Assembly: GCF_040290245.1 (NCBI RefSeq)
Contig: NZ_PSMQ01000008.1
Coordinates: 1 to 41,519 of the forward strand
Source: Thermus_A sp040290245
GTDB lineage: Bacteria; Deinococcota; Deinococci; Deinococcales; Thermaceae
Direction of reading: 5' to 3'
DNA length: 41,519 nt
The position numbers were made by a program, and so were the translations under genes. Positions 8,288 to 14,568 of the stretch are shown in pieces. The notes under the pieces were generated by a model. It made no database searches, was not told where the DNA came from, and saw nothing but the letters and a program-made list of their open reading frames with translations. Numbering within the stretch: the first letter of the stretch is position 1; each line of letters begins with the position of its first letter.

Positions 8288-8475
8288 CTCCAGGCCGTCC
8301 GGATGATCTCCTCAGGGCCAAGCTGCGCTTTCCAGCCCAGCTCGGAAGCCGCTTTCTGGGCCCGGGCGACCAGCACCGGAGGGTCCCCAGGCCGCCTTGG
8401 GGCTTCCTTGAAGGGCACCCGGCGCCCACCCATCCGGATCCCCTCGCGCACGCTACGAGGAACGATCATCCTCAC
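8272..8475 (-). pseudogene. 3' remnant of a UDP-glucose 4-epimerase (GalE-like) gene
   Basis: About 55 residues with the unmistakable end of bacterial GalE proteins: VPFKEAPRRPGDPPVLVARA followed by ELGWKAQLGPEEIIRTAWRW and HSR before the stop. The Rossmann nucleotide-binding domain and the catalytic YxxxK are absent; upstream in gene order the uxs gene takes over at once. A short ORF could start at the GTG at 8475 or the ATG at 8469, but it could only make a catalytically dead tail. It is probably a relic of an epimerase gene deleted when the cluster was reshuffled. Confidence 0.75.
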
Positions 8476-9404
8476 CGCACCACCTCCCGGAAATGGGCAA
8501 TGGTCCTTTCAAGCCCCTCCCGCACCGGCACCAGAGGTTTCCAACCGATAAGGCGCTGGGCCAGGGAAATGTCAGGCCTCCGCTTTTTAGGGTCGTCCTC
8601 CGGCAGGGGCTGGAAGACGATCTCCGAGGAGCTACCGGTGAGCTCCTTAACGAGCTGGGCCAGCGCCAATACCGTGTACTCCTCCGGGTTGCCCAGGTTC
8701 ACCGGGTACGGATAGTCCACCTCCATCAGCCGCCGGATACCCTCCACCAGGTCGTCCACATAGCAGAAGCTCCGCGTCTGGCTCCCGTCCCCATACACCG
8801 TCAGGGCCTCCCCTTTTAGGGCTTGGACAACGAAATTGGAAACCACCCGGCCATCCTTGGGGTCCATCCGGGGGCCGTAGCAGTTGAATATGCGGGCGAT
8901 CCGAACGGGCACCCCCTGGGTTCGGTGGTAGGCCAGGGTGAGGGCCTCCGCGTACCGCTTCCCCTCATCGTAGATGCTCCGGGGCCCGATGGGGTTTACA
9001 TTCCCCCAGTAGGTCTCGGGCTGGGGGTGGACCAGGGGGTCGCCGTAAACCTCGCTGGTAGAGGCCAGGAAAAACTGCGCCCCCTTGGCCAAAGCCAGGT
9101 CTAGAAGATACCGGGTACCCTCCGCGTTCACCAAAAGGGTTTCAATGGGAAGCCTCAGATAGCGGGGCGGGGAAGCGGGGGAGGCAAAGTGCAACACCCA
9201 GTCCAAAGGGCCCTCCACCGCCAGAGGCCGGCTGACATCGGCCTCGAGAAAAAAGAAGCCGGGATGCCGGAAAAGGGGCTCGAGGTTCCTCCTTTGCCCC
9301 GTGGAGAGGTTGTCCACCCCGATGACCTCGTGGCCCTCGGAAAGAAGCCGCTCCGCTAAGTGGCTTCCCAAAAACCCGGCTGCACCCGTGAGCAAGACGC
9401 GCAC
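8472..9404 (-). CDS. uxs: UDP-glucuronate decarboxylase (UDP-xylose synthase)
   Basis: An extended-SDR enzyme that decarboxylates UDP-glucuronate to UDP-xylose with bound NAD. Seen: nucleotide-binding GAAGFLG at residues 7-13, VDNLSTG, HFASPASPPRYLRLPIETL (diagnostic of the UXS group), STSEVYGDP, YWGNVNPIGPRSIYDEGKRY containing the catalytic YxxxK, then RIFNCYGPRMDPKDGRVVSN and VYGDGSQTRSFCYVDDLVEG. 310 aa, family length. GTG start at 9404 shares one base with the ugd stop (TAGTG), and ugd supplies its substrate, which strengthens the call over a dTDP-glucose dehydratase. Confidence 0.9.
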   Translation of the reverse strand: MRVLLTGAAGFLGSHLAERLLSEGHEVIGVDNLSTGQRRNLEPLFRHPGFFFLEADVSRPLAVEGPLDWVLHFASPASPPRYLRLPIETLLVNAEGTRYLLDLALAKGAQFFLASTSEVYGDPLVHPQPETYWGNVNPIGPRSIYDEGKRYAEALTLAYHRTQGVPVRIARIFNCYGPRMDPKDGRVVSNFVVQALKGEALTVYGDGSQTRSFCYVDDLVEGIRRLMEVDYPYPVNLGNPEEYTVLALAQLVKELTGSSSEIVFQPLPEDDPKKRRPDISLAQRLIGWKPLVPVREGLERTIAHFREVVR

Positions 9405-10798
9405 TAGACCACCTCCTGGACGGGGAAAAGATCCGGGATCCCCACCCCCAGGTAGCGGTACCCCGCCCTGGCCAACGCCTCCCCGTCCAGGTGGTTCCGG
9501 GCATCCACCACCAAGGCGCGGCGCAAGAGGGGTCTGAGCTCCCTCCAGGGCCAGGTGCGGTACTCCGGCCAGTCGGTGGCCAAGACCACGGCGTCCGCCC
9601 CCGCAAGGACCGCCTCCGGGGTCTCGGCGTACTCTAAGCTTCGGCCCACCTCCCGCCTCGCCCGGGGCAGGGCCACGGGGTCGTGGGCCCGGACGAAGGC
9701 CCCGCGCTCCAAAAGGAGCCGGGCGAGGGCCAAGGCGGGGGAGTCCCGCAGATCGTCCGTGTGGGGCTTGAAGGAAAGCCCCAGGAGGGCTATGGTCTTG
9801 CCCTTTAGGGTCTTAAGCTCTCCAAGGAGCTTTTCCACCACCCGCTCCCGTTGGCGGGCATTTACTTCCCAGGCTGCCTCTACAATGGGAAGGCGAAGCC
9901 CGTACTCCCGCCCCATGGCCAGAAGGGCCAAGGTATCCTTGGGGAAACAGCTTCCCCCCCAGCCCAGCCCCGCCTGTAGGAAACGGAGTCCGATGCGGGC
10001 GTCCAGACCAATCCCCCGGGCCACCTCCCGGATATCCGCCCCCATCCTCTCAGCCAAGGCGGCAAGCTCGTTGATAAAGCTGATCTTCAGGGCTAAAAAG
10101 GCGTTCGCCCCGTACTTGATGAGCTCCGCCGAGGCCAGGTCCGTTGTGAGAAAGGGCACCGCCCCCATGCGCTCAGGCCGGGGCAAAAAGGGCGGGGGGG
10201 GGAAGCTCTGCTCCAGAATGGGTTCGTAGAGCTCCCGAAGGGCCTGGATGGCCCGGCCGTCCTCCGCCCCCACCACGATCCGGTCTGGATAAAGGCTGTC
10301 CTGAAGGGCCTGCCCCTCCCGCAGAAACTCGGGGTTGGAGGCCACGGCAAACCGGCCATCCGCCTCCTTTCCGTGAGTCTCCTCAAAGGCCCGGCGCACC
10401 AAAGCCCCCACGAAGTTCCCGCTTCCCACGGGCACCGTGGACTTGTTGGCCACCACGGTAAACCCTTCCCCCAGGTGCCGACCTATGCCTTCCGCAGCCT
10501 GGCGCACCTGGGAAAGGTCCGGGCCTCCATCGGGAGCTGGGGGTGTCCCCACCGCGATAAAGACCACCTCGGCCCCGGGGATGGCCTCCTCGTATCGGGT
10601 GGTGAAGAAAAGCCGCTCCCGGGAAAGCGCCATGAGCTCCCTTAGATGGGGCTCATAAAAGGGAGGCTGCCCCCTCCTGAGGCCTCGGACCTTCTCTTCG
10701 TCCACGTCCAAAGCCACCACCTCGTGCCCCAGATAGGCCAGGCTCACCGCGCTGGCCAGGCCCACGTACCCAGTGCCCACCACGGCCACCCGCTTCAT
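9404..10798 (-). CDS. ugd: UDP-glucose 6-dehydrogenase
   Basis: Oxidises UDP-glucose twice with NAD to UDP-glucuronate in the cytoplasm. N-terminal Rossmann motif VAVVGTGYVGLASAVSLAYL, then DVDEEKVRGLRRGQPPFYEP. VNKSTVPVGSG-like sequence is present as VVANKSTVPVGSGN. The central helix has AELIKYGANAFLALKISFIN, and the catalytic cysteine lies in GLGWGGSCFPKDTLALL. The C-terminal UDP-binding domain has LLGLSFKPHTDDLRDSPAL. 464 aa, slightly longer than the usual 430-450. First gene of the exopolysaccharide operon; ATG at 10798 is preceded by GGAGGGGG and a possible -10 (TAAAAT). Its product feeds uxs. Confidence 0.95.
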   Translation of the reverse strand: MKRVAVVGTGYVGLASAVSLAYLGHEVVALDVDEEKVRGLRRGQPPFYEPHLRELMALSRERLFFTTRYEEAIPGAEVVFIAVGTPPAPDGGPDLSQVRQAAEGIGRHLGEGFTVVANKSTVPVGSGNFVGALVRRAFEETHGKEADGRFAVASNPEFLREGQALQDSLYPDRIVVGAEDGRAIQALRELYEPILEQSFPPPPFLPRPERMGAVPFLTTDLASAELIKYGANAFLALKISFINELAALAERMGADIREVARGIGLDARIGLRFLQAGLGWGGSCFPKDTLALLAMGREYGLRLPIVEAAWEVNARQRERVVEKLLGELKTLKGKTIALLGLSFKPHTDDLRDSPALALARLLLERGAFVRAHDPVALPRARREVGRSLEYAETPEAVLAGADAVVLATDWPEYRTWPWRELRPLLRRALVVDARNHLDGEALARAGYRYLGVGIPDLFPVQEVV

Positions 10799-10830
10799 AA
10801 CCCCCTCCGAATAATTTTACGCCAAAGGGC
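10799..10830 (-). promoter_or_regulatory. Possible promoter of the exopolysaccharide operon
   Basis: On the minus strand a TAAAAT (10819-10814) lies 15 nt before the ugd ATG, with a GGAGGGGG ribosome site between. No convincing -35 hexamer stands 16-19 nt upstream, so only the -10 is supported. This is the only gap (about 100 bp) between lptF and the cluster, so a promoter is expected here. Confidence 0.4.
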
Positions 10831-10899
10831 AGGCCCGCAGGGCGGAACGAACAGTTTTCTGCCCCCTCTTTGCAAGGCCCCCTCGAGGCCCTTTTCAGC

Positions 10900-12012
10900 T
10901 TAATCCCACCGCAAGGCCCGGAGCCCCAGGAGGAGAAACAGGAGGTCTGCCCCCCAGGCCCCAAGCTCCGGGGGAAGGGCCCCGATCCCCGCCAAGGAGC
11001 GGCCAAGGAAGAAGGCCCCGTAGTAGGCCAGGGCCAAGACGACGCTCATCCCCAAGGCCAGACCCGTGCTTTTCCCATAGCGAAGGGCCATGGCCGCGGC
11101 CAAAAGGACCAGGACCAGGTTGGCCAAAGGAAGGGCGAGTTTGGAGTGGAGCTCGAGGCGGGCCCGCCACTTCTCCAGGGGGGCCAAAAAGGGGTCCCGG
11201 ACCTTGCGCCAGGCAGCGGTAAGGCTGTCCTGGCCAAAGCTGAAGGTGTCGGCGTAGTCGGCGATGGCCCGGGACCGGGAAAGATCGGACTCCACCTCCA
11301 AAAGGCTTCCCTGGCTCACCACCCGGAAGACCTTTCGCACCTGGGCCAGAAGATCCTTGGCGCTTTCCAACTTTGGCACCCCCCGGAAGTCCACCCGGTA
11401 GTACCGGTAGTCCTTCAAGGTGATGAGCCTCCCGTCCCACCTCGCCCGGTCGGCGAAGAGGAAGGTGCCCTCCTCGTTTTGAAAGGCGGTGATCCGCACC
11501 CGGAGCATCTCCTTCGCCTCCCAGTCGAACCCCTCAAAGTAGAGGCTCTTCCCCCGGCCGATGGGGATCTGCATCCCCACCAGGCGGTGCAGGCCCGCCC
11601 CCTGGGTGTGGATCTCGTCCCACCAGGCGACCCGGACCCGCTCGTTGTAGTAAGGGACCAGCGCCTCCTGGAGGTAAAGGGCCGCCCCGCTCAGAACCCC
11701 CCCCAGGCCCAGGAGGGGAAGGGCGGCCCGCCACAGGGGCACCCCCCCGGAGAGGAGGGCGAACTGGGCCCCTTCGGCGGAAAGCCGGCCGAAGACCAGA
11801 ACCGTGGTGACCACCGTGGCGATGGGAAAAACCTGGACCAAGACGCCGGGAATATGGTAGGAAAGCCAGCGGAGGACCTTAAGAAGGGGCACCCCCTCCA
11901 GCCACCTGGCCCCCGCGTAGAAGAAGCCGAAGAGGTAGACGGCCGCAAGAAAGAGCAGGGCCAGAAGGAAGACGGGGAGGCTTTCTTTCAGGATGTGGCG
12001 GTAGAGGGTCAT
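10900..12012 (-). CDS. lptF: LptF/LptG-family (YjgP/YjgQ) permease
   Basis: Inner-membrane permease of the lipopolysaccharide-export type ABC system. Six membrane segments in the family's pattern: three at the N-terminus (LPVFLLALLFLAAVYLFGFF, a segment near residues 50-75, and LWRAALPLLGLGGVLSGAAL), a long periplasmic beta-jellyroll-like domain (about residues 110-265), then three at the C-terminus (LALPLANLVLVLLAAAMAL, LALGMSVVLALAYYGAFFLG, ELGAWGADLLFLLLGLRAL). 370 aa, family length. The ATG overlaps the preceding gene's stop as ATGA (12009-12012). Its 3' end is duplicated at positions 6-152. LptF and LptG are hard to separate here; no second permease or LptB ATPase lies in the window. Confidence 0.88.
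   Translation of the reverse strand: MTLYRHILKESLPVFLLALLFLAAVYLFGFFYAGARWLEGVPLLKVLRWLSYHIPGVLVQVFPIATVVTTVLVFGRLSAEGAQFALLSGGVPLWRAALPLLGLGGVLSGAALYLQEALVPYYNERVRVAWWDEIHTQGAGLHRLVGMQIPIGRGKSLYFEGFDWEAKEMLRVRITAFQNEEGTFLFADRARWDGRLITLKDYRYYRVDFRGVPKLESAKDLLAQVRKVFRVVSQGSLLEVESDLSRSRAIADYADTFSFGQDSLTAAWRKVRDPFLAPLEKWRARLELHSKLALPLANLVLVLLAAAMALRYGKSTGLALGMSVVLALAYYGAFFLGRSLAGIGALPPELGAWGADLLFLLLGLRALRWD
10908..11054 (-). repeat. Right copy of a 147-bp direct repeat flanking the exopolysaccharide cluster
   Basis: Nearly identical to 6-152 (about four substitutions seen by eye), in the same orientation. It is the 3' coding end of the intact lptF. The two copies bracket the IS256 remnant and the whole polysaccharide cluster, about 10.9 kb apart. 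Confidence 0.85.
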
Positions 12013-12623
12013 AGGCGGCCGATGTAGCGAAGAAGGCGTAAGGCGGCCTCCGGAATCCTGGTGCTGGCCTGGACCCGTCCCTCCTGGAAGCGGAGGTAAA
12101 GCCGGGCCTCCTCCCTCTGGCCCCGCAAGGTGACCTTTTCCTCCTTGTAGACGAAGCGGCCCAGGGCCAAGGCCTCCCGGCGCTGGAGATCGATGAGGAG
12201 GGTTTCGGCCTCGAGGCTGGGCTTCTCCGCCCGCACGCCCCCCTTCAGGACCACCACCTCCTCGTTGAAGAGGGCCAGAGCCCTCTGGGCCCGTAGGTTC
12301 TTGAAGTCGGCGTTGCTGAAGACCAGGCCTTGAAAGCGGGCCTCCTGCTTGGGGATATCGTGCTCCAACGAATCCGCCAAGAAGGTCTCCGCCTTGGAGA
12401 GGAGCTCCACCCCCCGGGCGCGGACGAAGCTACCCTCCTTGTACTCGATGAACCGTCCCCTGAGGCGGAGCCCATTCTCGTTGTCGATCAGAACCCCCCC
12501 TTGGGGCAAGGTGGTGACCCCCGTCTCCAGATTCACCCGCTGTGCTCCGAAGGGCTCCACGCTGAAGGTGGCAAAGCGGGCCGCCAGGGCCAAAGCCAGA
12601 AACCAAGGGAACAACCCTCTCAT
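12009..12623 (-). CDS. LptC/OstA-like periplasmic protein
   Basis: About 204 aa with an N-terminal hydrophobic signal/anchor (GLFPWFLALALAARF) and a beta-rich body of repeated short strands, for example GVLIDNENGLRLRGRFIEYK, SFVRARGVELLSKAETFLAD, EVVVLKGGVRAEKPSLEAET and KVTLRGQREEARLYLRF. This is the OstA/LptC/LptA pattern of periplasmic LPS-bridge proteins. It is translationally coupled to lptF (ATGA), which supports a role in the same exporter. Start: I prefer ATG 12623 because TAGAGT lies seven bases upstream (leaderless pattern); a GTG at 12632 would also fit. The exact family was not confirmed, and the substrate in an organism without classical lipid A is unknown. Confidence 0.6.
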   Translation of the reverse strand: MRGLFPWFLALALAARFATFSVEPFGAQRVNLETGVTTLPQGGVLIDNENGLRLRGRFIEYKEGSFVRARGVELLSKAETFLADSLEHDIPKQEARFQGLVFSNADFKNLRAQRALALFNEEVVVLKGGVRAEKPSLEAETLLIDLQRREALALGRFVYKEEKVTLRGQREEARLYLRFQEGRVQASTRIPEAALRLLRYIGRL

Positions 12624-12630
12624 GCCTCGC

Positions 12631-12656
12631 ACTCTACACCAGACTTCCGATAAAGT
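12631..12656. promoter_or_regulatory. Divergent leaderless promoters of lptC-like/lptF and wzy-like genes
   Basis: Minus strand: TAGAGT (12636-12631) ends seven bases before ATG 12623, with TTAAAC 18 nt upstream as a weak -35. Plus strand: TAAAGT (12651-12656) ends seven bases before GTG 12664. No good Shine-Dalgarno sequence is at a normal distance for either start. Only 40 bp separate the two starts, so the two promoters must overlap. Confidence 0.5.
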
Positions 12657-12663
12657 TTAACCC

Positions 12664-14163
12664 GTGCGCCTGCTCGCCCTCGGCCTAGCCCTCGCCCCCC
12701 TCCTCCCCCCCTTGGCCCTTCTCTCCCCCCTGTTTCTGCCTTGGCTGGCCCGCCTCCCCCTGGGGGCCAGGGCCCTGCTTGGGGTGTACGCCGCCTCCCT
12801 CCTCCTACCCGCCCTTTTCGCCCCGGAGCCCTTGGCCTTCCCCCTGGCCGTGGGTCGGCTTCTTCACGTCCTGGGCCTGGTGGGGGCGGGGGTGGCCCTT
12901 TCTGGGATGAAACGGCCCCTCGCGCCCTTGGGAGTGGGGCTATTCCTCCTCTACCTCACCGCTTTTGCCGCCTCTTACTGGGCCTACGGGGACCAGGTGG
13001 CCAAGGTGCGCCTCATGCACCCCTTCCACAGCCCCGTGGGCCTCGGGCTCATGGGGGCCTTGGGGGTCCTCCTCGCCCTCTACCTCCGCTACCCCTGGCC
13101 CTTCCGCCTCCTCCTCGGCCTTCTTGGGGGGGCGGTTCTCCTCCTCTCGGGAAGCCGGGGGGGGATGCTGGCCCTTCTGGTGGGCGGGGCCGGGGGAGTG
13201 CTTTTCCGGGGCCGGGGGTTTTTGGCCCTGGGGCTTTCAGGCCTGCTCCTCCTTCTGGCCGCCGGTCTGGACACCCCCGTCTCCGAGCGCTTCTTCCAGG
13301 GGCAGCTTTCGGGTCGGGAGGTCCTTTGGCTTCGGGCCTACGAGGTCTATCGGGCCCATCCCTGGACCGGGGTAGGGCCCTACCTCCTGGGGGATTACCT
13401 CCGGGGCAGCCTCTTCGGGGCGTGCTTCCTCTTCCCGCTCCTCGAGGCCAAGGGCCTGACCTGCCCCCCCTGGCTCCTCCCCTGGGGGGGGTTATGGCAG
13501 TTCGCCCACAACCACCTTCTGCAGGCCCTGGGGGAAAGCGGTCTGCCTGGCGCCATCGGCCTTCTTCTCCTGGTGGGAGGGTTTTTGGCGGCGGCCTGGG
13601 GGGAGGGGCTCCTCTTTAGCCTTCTTTTGGCCTACACCGCCATGGGCATGATAGACAACCCCTTCAGCGTACCCAGCCCCTTTAGGGGGGAGGTCTTCTT
13701 CCTGGCGGGGGGGATGGCCCTGGCCCGGTTGCTTCGCGGAGCGAACACCGAGTTGCTTCGCGGAGCGAACACCGAGTTGCTTCGCGGAGCGAACACCGAG
13801 AGGAACCCCTTTCCCCAGGCCTTGGGCCTCGGAGGAGGAGTGGCGTTGCTCTGGGCTTTGCCCTTCCTCTACCTGGCTAGCCGGAGCGAGCCCCCACCGC
13901 CCACCTTGGCCTATGCGGGTCTGGGGAAAGAGGGGGGGGTGGTACGCCTTTGGGAGGGCAGGGGGTACCGGGTCCAGGTCTGGCTTTGCGGCGGGAAAGG
14001 CTGCCAGCGGCTGGGGTGGGAGTGGTCCGGGGAAGAGCTCATCCAGTTTAGCCCGCCCAAGGACCTCCCCCCAGGGCGCTACCGCCTGAGGGTTCTCGTC
14101 TTCAGCCCGCACCGCCTCGCCCTCAAGCCCCGGTACGTCCTCGAGGAGGAGGTGGTGCGGTGA
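12664..14163 (+). CDS. O-antigen ligase/polymerase-like membrane protein with 24-bp repeat insertion
   Basis: 499 aa. About ten hydrophobic segments fill residues 1-355, followed by another (about 385-405) and a soluble C-terminal domain of about 90 residues. Wzy_C/ligase marks: LLSGSRGGMLALLVGGAGGV, HPWTGVGPYLLGDYL and FAHNHLLQALGESGLPGAIG (conserved His, GLPG). Residues 355-378 are three copies of LLRGANTE, encoded by the 24-bp repeat at 13728-13799, lying in a loop between membrane segments; normal homologues should lack this. GTG start with a TAAAGT box seven bases upstream. The following small gene overlaps by 4 nt. It could be a polymerase or a ligase attaching glycans to protein or lipid; sequence alone does not decide. 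Confidence 0.75.
   Translation: MRLLALGLALAPLLPPLALLSPLFLPWLARLPLGARALLGVYAASLLLPALFAPEPLAFPLAVGRLLHVLGLVGAGVALSGMKRPLAPLGVGLFLLYLTAFAASYWAYGDQVAKVRLMHPFHSPVGLGLMGALGVLLALYLRYPWPFRLLLGLLGGAVLLLSGSRGGMLALLVGGAGGVLFRGRGFLALGLSGLLLLLAAGLDTPVSERFFQGQLSGREVLWLRAYEVYRAHPWTGVGPYLLGDYLRGSLFGACFLFPLLEAKGLTCPPWLLPWGGLWQFAHNHLLQALGESGLPGAIGLLLLVGGFLAAAWGEGLLFSLLLAYTAMGMIDNPFSVPSPFRGEVFFLAGGMALARLLRGANTELLRGANTELLRGANTERNPFPQALGLGGGVALLWALPFLYLASRSEPPPPTLAYAGLGKEGGVVRLWEGRGYRVQVWLCGGKGCQRLGWEWSGEELIQFSPPKDLPPGRYRLRVLVFSPHRLALKPRYVLEEEVVR
13728..13799 (+). repeat. Three tandem copies of the 24-bp palindromic repeat, in frame inside the wzy-like gene
   Basis: Units at 13728-13751, 13752-13775 and 13776-13799 are identical. 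Each contains TTCGC-GGA-GCGAA, a 5-bp hairpin with a 3-nt loop. Read in the host gene frame each unit gives LLRGANTE. The same unit occurs in topA and mutS2 in another frame, and inverted in holB. Confidence 0.97.
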
Positions 14164-14567
14164 GGGGGGTGCTCTGGGGTCTGGGGTTTCTGGGTGGGGT
14201 GGGCCTGGCCCTCTGGGCTTTGGCCCAGGCCCTTTCCCTAAGGCCCCTTCCCCAGGGGTGCACCCCGGGGCCCCTTCCTGAGCGGGCGGAGCTATGGACT
14301 AGCGGTGCGGTGGAGATTCCCCTTTGCCGAAAGGCCACCCTGGTTCTCCGCCTCGAGGGCACCCTGGCCCAGGGCCACGGGCCCTATGCCCTGGTGGTGG
14401 AGGGGAACCGGGTGCTTTTCGAAGGGGAGGTCTCGGGGATCCAAGAGGTCCGGGTGCGCACCTCCGGGAAAGGCCCGGTGGCCCTTGTGTTCACCAACGA
14501 CCTCTACCAGCCCCCAGAGGACCGAAACCTCTTCCTGAGAGGGCTTGCCGTTCTGCCCGCCCGGTGA
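14160..14567 (+). CDS. Small exported beta-rich protein, weakly CBM60-like
   Basis: 135 aa. One N-terminal hydrophobic segment (VLWGLGFLGGVGLALWALAQ) that is either a signal peptide or an anchor, then a beta-rich domain. The end, VALVFTNDLYQPPEDRNLFL, resembles the 'F-x-ND-x-Y ... DRNL' stretch of calcium-dependent carbohydrate-binding domains of the xylan-binding (CBM36/60) type; this is a resemblance by eye only. GTG start at 14160 overlaps the wzy-like stop by 4 nt (GTGA), so the pair is coupled. It ends one base before the convergent lptD-like gene. A glycan-related role is inferred from the neighbour and the motif. Confidence 0.5.
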   Translation: MRGVLWGLGFLGGVGLALWALAQALSLRPLPQGCTPGPLPERAELWTSGAVEIPLCRKATLVLRLEGTLAQGHGPYALVVEGNRVLFEGEVSGIQEVRVRTSGKGPVALVFTNDLYQPPEDRNLFLRGLAVLPAR

Positions 14568-14568
14568 G

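Noticed and set aside
10799..10899. Riboswitch or attenuator upstream of ugd
   Set aside because: No conserved aptamer pattern or hairpin plus T-run is visible in the 100 bp.
10870..12027. A 385-aa open frame on the plus strand opposite lptF
   Set aside because: Pro/Gly/Gln-rich antisense shadow of a GC-rich gene, no start signal or recognisable motif.
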